DNA of 64,000 bases from Acidimicrobiales bacterium (lineage in GTDB: Bacteria; Actinomycetota; Acidimicrobiia; Acidimicrobiales; Bog-793), in assembly GCA_035533595.1 (NCBI GenBank), contig DATLTN010000025.1:1-64000 (forward strand), given 5' to 3'. The notes under the pieces were generated by a model. It ran no database searches and was not told the DNA's origin. It saw only the letters and a list, made by a program, of their open reading frames with translations. Of this stretch, positions 33,762 to 42,311 are shown piece after piece (position 1 is the stretch's first letter; every line of letters begins with the position of its first letter). Made by a program: the position numbers and the translations under genes.

Positions 33762-34670
33762 ATGAAGCTCGTGCTCTTCGACGACTACCGGCTCGGCATC
33801 CTGCGCGAGGACGGCGTCGTCGACGCCTCCTCGCTCCTCGACGGACCCGCCGACGCGGCGCACGTGGTCGACACCCTGATCGCGAGCTGGTCGTCGCTGC
33901 GCCCCCGCCTCGACGAGCTCGCCGTCTCTGGGACGGCGCGCCCGCTCGACGAAGTGCAGCTCCGGGCGCCGGTCCCAAATCCCGGAAAGATCATGTGCAT
34001 GGCGACGAACTTCCGTGAGGGGACCGACAAGCCACCGCTCCCGCTGAACGCCTTCCTCGCTTCGCCCGAGGCGGTGATGGACCCCGGCGGCACCACGGTC
34101 CTCACACCGCACGAGTTCAAGATCTGTCACCACGAGGCAGAGCTCGTCTGCGTGATCTCCAAGGACGGCCACGACATCGCCGAGGCCGACGCGATGGAGT
34201 ACGTGTTCGGCTACACCGCCGGCGTCGACATCTCCGAGCGGGCCTCGGACAGTCTCAACTGGGGCTTCCTCGGCAAGTCGGGAGACGGCTTCAAGCCGAT
34301 CGGCCCGTGCATCGTCACCCCCGACGAGCTCGGCGACCCGCACGCGCTGCAGGTGCGGCTCTCCGTCGACGGGGTCCTCCGTCAGGACTACAACACGAGC
34401 GACATGGGCCACTACATCGCCGAGTGCATCGCGTGGCTGTCGACGCTCATGACCCTCCGCCGCGGCGACCTGCTCTTCGTCGGCACCAACCACCAGGAGC
34501 TCGGTCCGATCCAGGACGGTGAGACCGTCGAGATGTCGATCGAGCGCATCGGGAGCTTCCAGTTCCACGTCGCCGATCCCCTGAAGCGGAGCTGGCCGAA
34601 GGGGATCGACTCGAGCGTCGGTCAGAGCGTGCGCTCCCGCCTCGAGGCACCGGCGCCGGCTGCGCCCTGA
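33762..34670 (+). CDS. Fumarylacetoacetate hydrolase (FAH)-family protein
   Basis: 302 residues. N-terminal small domain and a C-terminal FAH barrel with the metal ligands in HHEAELVCVIS and YTAGVDISERASDS, and LGKSGDGFKPIGPCIV at the active-site entry. FAH-family enzymes hydrolyse or decarboxylate ring-cleavage products such as fumarylpyruvate, acylpyruvates or 2-oxo-hept-3-ene-dioate. The next gene on the strand (95 bp) is a bicupin, then a crotonase, which fits a ring-cleavage or acid-degradation cluster. A GGGG-containing ribosome binding site precedes the ATG. Confidence 0.92.
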   Translation: MKLVLFDDYRLGILREDGVVDASSLLDGPADAAHVVDTLIASWSSLRPRLDELAVSGTARPLDEVQLRAPVPNPGKIMCMATNFREGTDKPPLPLNAFLASPEAVMDPGGTTVLTPHEFKICHHEAELVCVISKDGHDIAEADAMEYVFGYTAGVDISERASDSLNWGFLGKSGDGFKPIGPCIVTPDELGDPHALQVRLSVDGVLRQDYNTSDMGHYIAECIAWLSTLMTLRRGDLLFVGTNHQELGPIQDGETVEMSIERIGSFQFHVADPLKRSWPKGIDSSVGQSVRSRLEAPAPAAP

Positions 34671-34765
34671 GCGGCCGCTGCGGGACCTCGACGGCGCGTC
34701 GGCGAGGTGATAAGTAGAGGGTCGAAGTAATCACGCGCCAGCGTGGACCGACGAGGGGGTACGAG

Positions 34766-35956
34766 GTGACGACCGAGCTCTTCCAGGAGCCGACGAGCGA
34801 GGAGCAGCGGGCCGGGCTACAGGAGGGCAAGGCCCAGTCGACGCGGTGGGAGAAGTTCATCGCCGCCGAGGGCGTCCCCAATTACTCGGCGATCGGCTTC
34901 CACGACGTGCGCGAGCTCGACCTCGGCCCCTGGCCGCGCCTCGGCGGCAACGGCGCCTACCTCTCGCTGTCGGGGCTCGACGGGATGAAGTCGATGTTCG
35001 TCCTCGAGATCCCGGGCGGCGGCGTCCTCAACCCCGAGCGCCACGTCTACCACGCCTTCTACCTCGTCCTCGAGGGGCGGGGCACGACCGAGACCTGGAT
35101 CCGCGAGGACCACAAGCAGGTCGTCGAATGGCAGCCGGGATCGCTCTTCTACCTGCCCCCGAACGTCATGCACCGCCTGGTGAACGCGACCAACGAGAGG
35201 GTGCTGATCATCGCCTCGACGAACGCGCCGCCGATCATGAACATGTTCCAGAACGACGACTTCATCTTCAACAACGACTTCATCTTCCCCGAGCACTACC
35301 GAGAGGACGCCGACTTCTACAAGTACGACGAGCAGATCTACGCGATCCCGACCACCAAGCGCGCGCAGGCGCGCACGAACTTCTACCCCGACATCATCAA
35401 CTCCGAGCTGCCCCTCGACAACCAGCGCACCCCCGGCTACCGGCGCGTGCAACCGGCCTGGCAGGGCTTCCAGGACGAGGCGATCGGCACGTTCATCGCG
35501 CAGTACCCACCCGGGCGCTACGCGCGGGCCCACTACCACAACGCCCAGGCGGTGCTCGTCTGCCTGCGGGGCGCGGGCTACACCTTCAACTGGCCGAAGG
35601 ACTGCGGCCAGACCCCGTGGAAAGACGGTCACGGGGACAAGGTGAACCGCCTTGACTACATCCCTGGCGGCCTCGTCTCGGCAGCGCCGGGCGGCGGTGA
35701 CTGGTTCCACCAGCACTTCGCTGTCTCGGCCGACCCCTTCCGGGTCTTCAACATGTGGGGCGGCCCGCTGCCGAAGAACTACCGCGGCTACGACAGCGAA
35801 ACGGGCGTCGCCGGGAACAGCAACATCTCGCTCGGCGGCCACAGCATCGGCTTCGCCACCGAGGATCCCTACGTGCGCGAGACCTTCGAGGAGGGACTCG
35901 CGAAGGTCGGCCTCTCCTCCTCGATGCCCGAGGAGCTGTACACCAAGGACGTCTGA
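34766..35956 (+). CDS. Bicupin protein, gentisate-dioxygenase-like layout
   Basis: 396 residues with two cupin folds. Cupin 1 centres on H93 and H96 (ERHVYHAFYLVLEG) but lacks the usual Glu ligand. Cupin 2 keeps H256-x-H258 (ARAHYHNAQAVLVC) with Gln/Ala where Glu is normal, and H315/H317 (DWFHQHF) would supply the third His. A three-His metal site without Glu matches gentisate and related ring-cleaving dioxygenases, which often have an FAH-family partner, as here. Which ring is cleaved is not visible. GTG start with GAGGGGGT upstream. Quercetin-type or non-enzymatic cupins are alternatives. Confidence 0.75.
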   Translation: MTTELFQEPTSEEQRAGLQEGKAQSTRWEKFIAAEGVPNYSAIGFHDVRELDLGPWPRLGGNGAYLSLSGLDGMKSMFVLEIPGGGVLNPERHVYHAFYLVLEGRGTTETWIREDHKQVVEWQPGSLFYLPPNVMHRLVNATNERVLIIASTNAPPIMNMFQNDDFIFNNDFIFPEHYREDADFYKYDEQIYAIPTTKRAQARTNFYPDIINSELPLDNQRTPGYRRVQPAWQGFQDEAIGTFIAQYPPGRYARAHYHNAQAVLVCLRGAGYTFNWPKDCGQTPWKDGHGDKVNRLDYIPGGLVSAAPGGGDWFHQHFAVSADPFRVFNMWGGPLPKNYRGYDSETGVAGNSNISLGGHSIGFATEDPYVRETFEEGLAKVGLSSSMPEELYTKDV

Positions 35957-35989
35957 GCCGGGACGGCCCCCGCGAGGGGGACCGGTAGC

Positions 35990-36952
35990 GTGAGCGGTGT
36001 GACGACCAGCCTCAGCAAGCGGATCGAGCCCCTCCGCCAGCGCCTCTCAGCGCTCGCGGCACGCCCGGGTGCGGCGCGTGTCCCGCACACCGCCGGGCCG
36101 ACCGAGGTCGAAGCGCGCCACCCGGCACCCGACGTCCTCGAGCTGCGCCTCGTGAACGGCGCGCGGCGCAACGTCCTCGGCCGGCACACGATCGATCGCC
36201 TCGAGCAGCTCGTCGAGTACGCGCCCGCGGCGACGGCGGTCGTGCTCTTGAGCGCCGACGGCCCGGACTTCTGCGCGGGTTACGACCTCCGCGAGGCGGC
36301 AGCCGGCGAGGCGGCGGCGCTCATCGCCCACGAGGCGAACTTCGCGCCGCTCCGCCGCAGCCCCCGCCCGGTGGTCGCCGCGCTCTCCGGGAACGTGATC
36401 GGAGGCGGTCTCGAGCTCGCCCTCGCGGCCGACGTGCGCATCGCGGCCCGCGACACCCGCTTCGCGGTGCCGGCCTGCGCCCTCGGCCTCGTCTACTCCG
36501 AGGCGGGGACCCGTCTCCTCGTCGAGGAGCTCGGCGAGAGCACGGCGCGGGCGATGCTCCTCGGCGGCCGCGCCCTCACCGCCGCCGAGGCGTTCGCGAT
36601 GGGGCTCGTCAGCGAGGTCGTGGAGCCCGCTGAGCTGCAGGCCCGCGCGGAGGAGGTGGCCGCGCAGATCGCCGCCTGGTCACCGGTCGCGACGGCCGGC
36701 AACCGACAGGTCCTCGACACCGTCACCGGCCGCGTCACCGCCGACGTGGCGGCGCTGCGCGCCGCGGCCTTCGCGCCCGCTGGCGCGCTCTCGCGGTCGA
36801 TCGCCGCCTTCGTGGCCCGCCGCCAGCAGCCCGCCCCGCTCTCGCGCGTGGAGGCCGCCCGTCGCCGCAGCGGCGAGCTCGTGCGTGCCGGGCGGCTGCG
36901 CGGCCAGGCACTCGGCAAGAGCCTCGGTCGCCGACTCCTGCCGACCCTCTGA
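35990..36952 (+). CDS. Enoyl-CoA hydratase/isomerase (crotonase) family protein
   Basis: 320 residues, longer than the usual 260 by an N-terminal 45-residue and a C-terminal 40-residue basic extension. Oxyanion-hole motifs are DFCAGYDLREAA and GNVIGGGLELALAADVRIA; the catalytic acidic residue is probably in LVYSEAGTRLL. It would hydrate or isomerise a CoA thioester. Start GTG 33 bp after the bicupin, so FAH, bicupin and crotonase form a run on one strand. The CoA chemistry does not obviously follow ring cleavage; it may serve side-chain oxidation. Confidence 0.9.
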   Translation: MSGVTTSLSKRIEPLRQRLSALAARPGAARVPHTAGPTEVEARHPAPDVLELRLVNGARRNVLGRHTIDRLEQLVEYAPAATAVVLLSADGPDFCAGYDLREAAAGEAAALIAHEANFAPLRRSPRPVVAALSGNVIGGGLELALAADVRIAARDTRFAVPACALGLVYSEAGTRLLVEELGESTARAMLLGGRALTAAEAFAMGLVSEVVEPAELQARAEEVAAQIAAWSPVATAGNRQVLDTVTGRVTADVAALRAAAFAPAGALSRSIAAFVARRQQPAPLSRVEAARRRSGELVRAGRLRGQALGKSLGRRLLPTL

Positions 36953-36969
36953 GCGCCTTCGGAGGAGAG

Positions 36970-37086
36970 TCAGGCGCGGGCGCGCGGCACGGTCGGGGCC
37001 TCGCAGGTGCAGCAGATCTCGTCGGTCGTCTCGTCGTGACAGACAAGGCAGAAACGGAGCCGCAGCAGGTGCTTCGCCGCGGCCAT
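36970..37086 (-). CDS. 38-residue four-cysteine microprotein
   Basis: MAAAKHLLRLRFCLVCHDET begins the protein, followed by a second CxxC-type pair (ICCTCEAP) and a basic end. C-x2-C...C-x2-C spacing suggests a small zinc ribbon or zinc hook. The gene is too short for most gene finders. The start is ATG with no obvious ribosome binding site, which lowers confidence. It lies between the crotonase and kinase genes, opposite to both. The remaining gap (37087-37265) should carry the kinase promoter. Confidence 0.45.
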   Translation of the reverse strand: MAAAKHLLRLRFCLVCHDETTDEICCTCEAPTVPRARA

Positions 37087-37265
37087 CGACCCGAGAGGGT
37101 CGGCACCGCTCGGTGCGGGGGGCGCGGGGACGCGGTCGGTGCCGATAGCGGGGACGTTAGGTCAACGGTCGACCGCCCGGACATCGGCTTTTGTTGCGTA
37201 GCGGGGCGCGCGACGGGGCAGAGTAAGGACGTGCGCGACGACGCGGCCGGCCGCCTCGCGGGGCC

Positions 37266-38759
37266 ATGACCTCCTCTGTGCTCCTCGACGAGCGCTACGA
37301 GCTCGGGGACGAAATCGGCCGCGGCGGGATGGGGGACGTCTACCGCGCCCGTGACCTCCGCCTCGGGCGCAACGTCGCCGTGAAGTTCCTCCGGGACGCC
37401 CCGACGGCCGACCCCCGCCGCTTCGAGGCCGAGTGGCGCACCCTCGCGAGCTTCAGCCACCCACACCTCGTCCGCCTCTACGACGCGGGCGAGAGCGAGG
37501 GCCGCGCGTTCATCGTGATGGAGCTGATCGAGGGCGAGACGCTCGCCGCCGCGCTCCTGCGCGGCCCCCTCCCCTCCGACCACGTCGCCCGCGTCGGTGA
37601 CGCCGTGGCGCGGGCGCTCGCCTATGCGCACGGCAAGGGCGTCATCCACCGCGATGTGAAGCCGAGCAACATCCTGATCGGCGAGGACGACGGGGTCTGG
37701 CTCGCGGACTTCGGCGTCGCCCGCCTCCTCGACACCACCGGCCTCACCGCCACCGGCCACGCCATCGGCACCCCCGCCTACCTCGCGCCCGAGCAGGTCG
37801 AGGGGAGCGCGGTCGGCCCGCCCGCAGACGTCTACGCGCTCGGTCTCGTCCTTTACGAAGCCCTCACCGGCAAGCGGTCGTTCGAGGGGACCCCCGCGGA
37901 GATGGCCGCCGCCCGTCTCTACCGTGGGCCACAGCTCGACGACCTCGCCCCCGAGTGGCGGGGGCTGATCGGCGAGATGACGGCCCGCGACGCGACCGAC
38001 CGCCCGCAGGCCGCGCTCGTCTCGGCACGCCTCGACGCCGAGCTGCGCGGCGGTGGTGCGACCCTCCCCGCCGGCGCGCCGGCCGACGAGGCGGCGACCG
38101 CCGTCCTCGCGCCGACCGCACTCCTCGGCGCCGAGACGCTCCCCCTCGGCGGGGACACCGTGGCCTACTCGAGCCTCCGGGAGGAGGCCGCGCCGCGCCA
38201 GCCGGTCGGCCTGCGGCGGGCAGCGGTCGTCGGGGTGCTTCTCCTCGTCGGGATCGGCGTCCTCCTCGCTTCACTGCTCGGCGGGGGCGGAAATCCACAG
38301 GCCGCCGTCGGCGCGAGCGGCGCGACGACGACCACCGGCGCGCCGACGACGACCGCGCCCTCGACGACCACCAGCGCGCCGACGACCACCGTGCCCGTCG
38401 CCTCGACCACGCCTGTCTCGAGCGCCGCGGACGCCGTGCTCGCCGCGGTGCAGGCCGGGATGGCCAACGGCAGTATCGGTAGCGACGCCGGCAAGGGGCT
38501 GCTCAACGCCCTCAACCCGCTCCTCTCGGGGGCAAACCCGCAAGCCGAGGCCGCCGCCTACCAACAGCTCCTCAGCCGGGCTGCAGCAGGAGTGCAGAGC
38601 GGCGCGATCGGCGGCACGGCGGGGGGGAGCCTCGCGATCGCCCTCGGTCAGCTCGGCGGGGCGCTCGGGCAGACCGCGACGACCACCACGACGACGCCGC
38701 CACCGCCGCCGCCACCGCCCCATCACGGCCACGGGCACGGCCCCGGGGGTGACCACTAA
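37266..38759 (+). CDS. PknB-type Ser/Thr protein kinase with one TM helix
   Basis: 497 residues. The kinase domain (10-265) has the Gly loop GRGGMG, K40, HRDVKPSN (128-135) and DFG (148-150), all intact. A TM helix (about 318-338, VGVLLLVGIGVLLASLL) leads to an extracellular part with a Thr/Pro-rich linker, a helical region of about 90 residues and a Pro8 stretch ending in a His/Gly-rich tail (HHGHGHG). There are no PASTA repeats, so the sensor part differs from PknB. It phosphorylates proteins in response to an extracytoplasmic cue; the His-rich end could sense metal ions. Confidence 0.93.
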   Translation: MTSSVLLDERYELGDEIGRGGMGDVYRARDLRLGRNVAVKFLRDAPTADPRRFEAEWRTLASFSHPHLVRLYDAGESEGRAFIVMELIEGETLAAALLRGPLPSDHVARVGDAVARALAYAHGKGVIHRDVKPSNILIGEDDGVWLADFGVARLLDTTGLTATGHAIGTPAYLAPEQVEGSAVGPPADVYALGLVLYEALTGKRSFEGTPAEMAAARLYRGPQLDDLAPEWRGLIGEMTARDATDRPQAALVSARLDAELRGGGATLPAGAPADEAATAVLAPTALLGAETLPLGGDTVAYSSLREEAAPRQPVGLRRAAVVGVLLLVGIGVLLASLLGGGGNPQAAVGASGATTTTGAPTTTAPSTTTSAPTTTVPVASTTPVSSAADAVLAAVQAGMANGSIGSDAGKGLLNALNPLLSGANPQAEAAAYQQLLSRAAAGVQSGAIGGTAGGSLAIALGQLGGALGQTATTTTTTPPPPPPPPHHGHGHGPGGDH

Positions 38760-38778
38760 CGGCGACTAGACCAGGGTG

Positions 38779-39387
38779 ATGGTCCGCTTCCTCACCGCCG
38801 ACCTGCACCTCGGCCACGCCAGGATCTGCGAGTACACGGGACGCCCCTTCACCTCGGTCGAGGAGATGAACGACTGGCTGATCGACGCCTGGAACGAGCG
38901 CGTCCGCCCGGGCGACGAGGTCTTCGTCCTCGGCGACGTGGTGCTCGGTCGGGTCACCGAGACGCTCCCGCTTGTCTCGGAGCTGCAGGGCACGCTGCAT
39001 CTCGTGGTCGGCAACCACGACCGCCCCTTCGAGGCCGGGCCGCGACGCCCCGAGTGGCAGGCGCGCTATCGCGCCGCCGGCTTCAGGAGCATCACCTACG
39101 GGAGCCGCGAGCTCGACCTCGGCCTCGAGTCGCCCGTCCTCGCCTGCCACTTCCCCTACGAGGGGGACAGCCTCGGGGAGGAGCGCTTCGAGGAGCTGCG
39201 GCCCGCGGACCTCGGCCAGCGGCTGGTACACGGCCACCTGCACGGCCAGTACCGGCGGAGGGGCCGCATGGTCGACGTCGGCGTCGACGCCTGGGCCGGC
39301 CGCCCCGTCGCCTTCGAGGAGGTGGCCGCGCTCTTCCTCGCCGACGAGGAGGCCGTCGCCCCCCTCCCCTGGCGCAGGGAAGCCTGA
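38779..39387 (+). CDS. Metallophosphoesterase, calcineurin-like
   Basis: 202 residues from ATG 38779; a GTG at 38776 directly precedes it. Metal-binding motifs in order: FLTADLHLGH (D-x-H), FVLGDVVLG (GD), GNHDRP (GNHD), ACHF and GHLHGQ (GHxH). All five motifs of a dinuclear metallophosphoesterase are present. It cleaves a phosphodiester or phosphomonoester; the short form is typical of YfcE/small nuclease-like members. It ends exactly where the convergent GNAT gene ends. Confidence 0.9.
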   Translation: MVRFLTADLHLGHARICEYTGRPFTSVEEMNDWLIDAWNERVRPGDEVFVLGDVVLGRVTETLPLVSELQGTLHLVVGNHDRPFEAGPRRPEWQARYRAAGFRSITYGSRELDLGLESPVLACHFPYEGDSLGEERFEELRPADLGQRLVHGHLHGQYRRRGRMVDVGVDAWAGRPVAFEEVAALFLADEEAVAPLPWRREA

Positions 39388-39855
39388 CTAACCGAGGCGC
39401 TCGAGCGGGGCCGTCATCAGCAGCGCCGGCGCGCCGCCCCATTCGGCGAGCCGGCACTCCCTCGTCCGCCAGAAGCCGACGGCCCGGTAGAAGGCGACGG
39501 TCTCGGCGTAGTGCGCACTCCCGGCGCTCGGGCCGAGGGTGAGCAGGCACAGCCCGGAGGCCCCGACCTCGGCGGCGGCGTCACGCGCCGCGGCGACGAG
39601 CAGGCGCCCGAGGCCCTCCCGGCGGCGCTCGCGGAGCACAGCGAGGTAGGTGATCTCGACGCTCTCCTCGAAACGCTCGGCGAGGGAGACGAAGCCGGCG
39701 ACGGCACCCGCCTCCACTGCGACCAGTCCCCGTTCGGAGCGGAGCGAGCGCTCGATCCCCTCGAGCGCGTGCGGGTAGCCGAACCACTCCGGCAGCGAGG
39801 CTGCCACGGCGAGACAGCCCGTGAGGTGGCCGGGGGCGAGCGGGAGCACCTCCAC
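39388..39855 (-). CDS. GNAT-family N-acetyltransferase
   Basis: 155 residues from the GTG at 39855. The acetyl-CoA motif is ITYLAVLRERRREGLGRLLV, i.e. the Q/RxxGxG/A pattern with V-strand before it; a terminal TVAFYRAVGFWRT is also typical. It acetylates an amine; substrate unknown. In-frame sequence continues upstream without a stop but is not protein-like, so I kept the GTG. Its TAG stop abuts the stop of the phosphoesterase gene with no gap. Confidence 0.85.
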   Translation of the reverse strand: MEVLPLAPGHLTGCLAVAASLPEWFGYPHALEGIERSLRSERGLVAVEAGAVAGFVSLAERFEESVEITYLAVLRERRREGLGRLLVAAARDAAAEVGASGLCLLTLGPSAGSAHYAETVAFYRAVGFWRTRECRLAEWGGAPALLMTAPLERLG

Positions 39856-39909
39856 TCCGCCATCATCTCCCAGTAGCCGCCGAGGTAGCGGCCATCTACC
39901 CTTCGCAGG

Positions 39910-41067
39910 ATGCGATCGGCCCCCGCACCCCTGGCGCGACCTCCCCGCCCCTCGCCCGCCGTGTACCGACGGCGGCGTGCCGTCGTCTTCGGCGGCCTCG
40001 CGACGCTGCTCGCGCTGGTCATCTATCTCCTCACGTCGACGGGCGGCGGGAAGCCACCCGTCGCTGCCCATCAGCCGCCGCCGCACCACACGCTGCACTC
40101 CGCACAGGCCTCGCGGAGCCTTGAGGTGGGGGTGCGCGACCTCTCGGTCACCGATCCGAGCCGCACCACCTACAACTACGCGACGGGCAAGAGCAGCGCC
40201 GGGCGGACCCTCGGCATCGAGGTCCGCTACCCGACCCGCTTCGGGGCAGCCGCCGCGGAGACCAAGGGCGCCAAGCCCGCCTTCTCCAAGGGCGCCCACC
40301 TCGTCGTCTTCGCCACGGGCTTCCGCCTGCAGCCGGGCGACTACGACGCGCTCCTCGACGCCTGGGTGAAGGCCGGAGACGTGGTCGCGGCCATCGACTT
40401 CCCCGACACCACCTATCCCGCGACCGAAGCGGCCTATACCGCCAACCTCCCGCACGGCTCCCCCGAGGCCGACGTCTACAACGAACCCGCCGACGTCGCC
40501 TTCGCGCTCCACCAGTTGTTCGGCCTCGAGGCGAGCACCACGAGCTGGCTGCACGGCGCCTTCGACCCGAAGGTGATCGCCCTCGCCGGCCACTCCGACG
40601 GCGCGAGCGCCGTCGCCGCCCTCGCCTACGACTCCAACTACGCGGTGAGCGGCCTGCCGGTCGGCGCGGTGCTCGCCCTGTCGGGCGGGGAGTTCGCGAT
40701 CAGCGGCCAGCACTACAGCGCGGCGACCGCCGCCGACGCCCCGCTGCTCGTTGTGCAGAGCGCGGCCGACACCTGCGCCGCGCCCTGGCAGGCGGTGCAG
40801 CTCTACGACGCGATCGCGAGCCCGAAGTACTTCCTCGAGCTGCACAGCGCGACCCACCTCGGCGCCTACAACGGGAGCGACCCCGCCGCGGCCACCGTGC
40901 AGAAGGTCACGACCGCTTTCCTCGCCGCCGCCTTCGCCGGTCAGGTCTCGGGGAACGCCGCCCTGCTGGCGGCGGGCGCGGTTTCGGGGGTCTCGTCGAT
41001 CACCGGCGCGACGCTCGCCGCGCCGATCACGACGCCTGCGGGCTCGGGGCAGTGCCCGCACGACTGA
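39910..41067 (+). CDS. Secreted/anchored alpha/beta hydrolase (chlorophyllase/PAF-hydrolase-like)
   Basis: 385 residues with one N-terminal TM or signal helix (about 22-41; VVFGGLATLLALVIYLL). The hydrolase domain has LAGHSDGASAVAAL (nucleophile Ser), VVQSAADTCAAP (Asp) and LHSATHLGAY (His). Layout and the GHSDGA elbow resemble chlorophyllase/dienelactone-type hydrolases of the extracellular space. It would hydrolyse esters outside the membrane. A Thr/Gly/Ala-rich C-terminal region follows and may be a linker. Divergent from the GNAT gene. Confidence 0.88.
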   Translation: MRSAPAPLARPPRPSPAVYRRRRAVVFGGLATLLALVIYLLTSTGGGKPPVAAHQPPPHHTLHSAQASRSLEVGVRDLSVTDPSRTTYNYATGKSSAGRTLGIEVRYPTRFGAAAAETKGAKPAFSKGAHLVVFATGFRLQPGDYDALLDAWVKAGDVVAAIDFPDTTYPATEAAYTANLPHGSPEADVYNEPADVAFALHQLFGLEASTTSWLHGAFDPKVIALAGHSDGASAVAALAYDSNYAVSGLPVGAVLALSGGEFAISGQHYSAATAADAPLLVVQSAADTCAAPWQAVQLYDAIASPKYFLELHSATHLGAYNGSDPAAATVQKVTTAFLAAAFAGQVSGNAALLAAGAVSGVSSITGATLAAPITTPAGSGQCPHD

Positions 41068-41121
41068 CAGCGAAGTGCTGCACGCCGTTTGACACCCTCC
41101 GGCGCGGGGTAGCGCGCGCGC

Positions 41122-41481
41122 ATGCGGAATTCATGGAAAGGCCTTGTCATCGGCGGCCTCACGGGCGCGAGCGTGGGGATCCTCATCGACGCCTTCGCGA
41201 AGGCGGTGCAACAGGCTGCGCACGGCGCGGAGTACGCCCGCGACCACGCGGACGAAGCGGCCGAGTGGCTGCATCACGTGACCCAGCGGGCCAACAAGTG
41301 GGCGCTCGACGCCGAGGTGCCCGATCGGGTGCGGCACGTCGCCCAGCGGATAGTGGAGTCCGACCTCGCCTCGCGCCTCGGCGAGACGGCGAGCAAGGTC
41401 GCCGAGTCGACGGTCGAGCGGGCGAGCAAGGTCGCCGAGTCGACCATCGAGCGGGCGCGCTCGATGGGCCACGGCGGATGA
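41122..41481 (+). CDS. YtxH-like helical protein with an internal repeat
   Basis: 119 residues. An N-terminal glycine-rich hydrophobic segment (GLVIGGLTGASVGILIDAFA) is followed by an amphipathic helical rest. At the end a 12-residue unit is duplicated, ASKVAESTVER and ASKVAESTIER, also nearly identical in DNA. General YtxH-like stress proteins look like this; function unknown. Its stop overlaps the start of the next small gene (ATGA), so the two are coupled. Confidence 0.75.
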   Translation: MRNSWKGLVIGGLTGASVGILIDAFAKAVQQAAHGAEYARDHADEAAEWLHHVTQRANKWALDAEVPDRVRHVAQRIVESDLASRLGETASKVAESTVERASKVAESTIERARSMGHGG

Positions 41482-41711
41482 CGCCCTGCCCCGAGTGCGG
41501 GGAGGTCTTCGACCCCGCGGCGCACCAGCAGACTGACGGCTACGCCCGCTGCCCGGCCTGCGGCCACCAGTTCCTCGCCGACATCGAGGAGCACCCTACG
41601 GTCGAGCCGCAGGGGGATCAGGTCTTCCCCGACCCCGCGGGCGAGCCCTCCTCCGGCGGGGCGCCACCGCTCCCCGACCCCGGGCCGGGAGGTGGGCCGC
41701 CACCGATGTGA
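41478..41711 (+). CDS. Small zinc-ribbon protein
   Basis: 77 residues. MTPCPECGEVFDPAAH and YARCPACGHQFLAD hold two CxxC pairs, giving a zinc ribbon of about 30 residues. The rest is acidic and then a Gly/Pro-rich tail (GGAPPLPDPGPGGGPPPM). Binding to nucleic acid or protein is possible. The ATG overlaps the stop of the preceding YtxH-like gene. Confidence 0.75.
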   Translation: MTPCPECGEVFDPAAHQQTDGYARCPACGHQFLADIEEHPTVEPQGDQVFPDPAGEPSSGGAPPLPDPGPGGGPPPM

Positions 41712-41783
41712 GCCTCCGCCCCCGGGCCGAGGTGATCGTGCCGTCGAGGTCCCGCAGGCCGCCTCGGGGGCGGTGGGGCGCCG

Positions 41784-42242
41784 TCAGGCGAGGACGCGGC
41801 CCTCGTTCTTCTTCCAGGTGACACCGGAGCTCGTCATCTCTTTGCCCGCGGCGTCGAGGCGGTAGCGGGCGCCCGGACCGCTGCCGAGGCGCATCATCAC
41901 GAGGTTGCCCTCACCGGTGTTGGTGAACCAGTAGCGCGTCCCTCTCGGCAGCAGCACCGCCTCGTTGGCGCTCACCTCGCAGGTGTTGTCGTCCCGCTCG
42001 ATGTGGAAGGTCGCCGTGCCGGCGAGGCAGGCGAAGATGTGGTCCTCGAGCGGGTGGGAGTGCATCTCGTTCTCCCCGCCCTCGATGTAGACCTTCACCC
42101 GCGCCGTGAGCTCCTCGGTCCCGGGGAGCTCGAACTCGACCCCCCGTTGACCGGGCTCGATGCCCCTCGCTTGCTCGACCTCTTCGCTCATGAAGGTGAA
42201 GACGCGCGGGCTCGTCCTCTTTGCCTCGGTTTCCACAGTCAT
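41784..42242 (-). CDS. Single-domain cupin protein
   Basis: 152 residues. The cupin motif 1 is GGENEMHSHPLEDHIFACL with H-x-H...H and a Glu-Asp pair; motif 2 is PRGTRYWFTNTGEGN. The metal site looks complete. It is similar in layout to the 158-residue cupin at 54764-55240 (VYIEGGENE vs VYFEGGENA), so they are paralogues. Function ranges from isomerase to small-molecule dioxygenase; nothing here decides. Confidence 0.87.
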   Translation of the reverse strand: MTVETEAKRTSPRVFTFMSEEVEQARGIEPGQRGVEFELPGTEELTARVKVYIEGGENEMHSHPLEDHIFACLAGTATFHIERDDNTCEVSANEAVLLPRGTRYWFTNTGEGNLVMMRLGSGPGARYRLDAAGKEMTSSGVTWKKNEGRVLA

Positions 42243-42311
42243 TGGAGACCCCTCCCTCTCGGTCGCACGATTCTCGCCGCGCCCGCCCCCGCCGTACAGC
42301 CGGGCTGCCGC

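Noticed and set aside
38330-38420. Repetitive ACGACGACC stretch in the kinase gene as a possible CRISPR or tandem repeat array
   Set aside because: It encodes a Thr/Pro-rich linker in frame; units are irregular and there are no spacers.
39388-41061. Extension of the GNAT frame to more than 550 codons
   Set aside because: Upstream part is antisense to the alpha/beta hydrolase; GNAT homology begins only near 39850.
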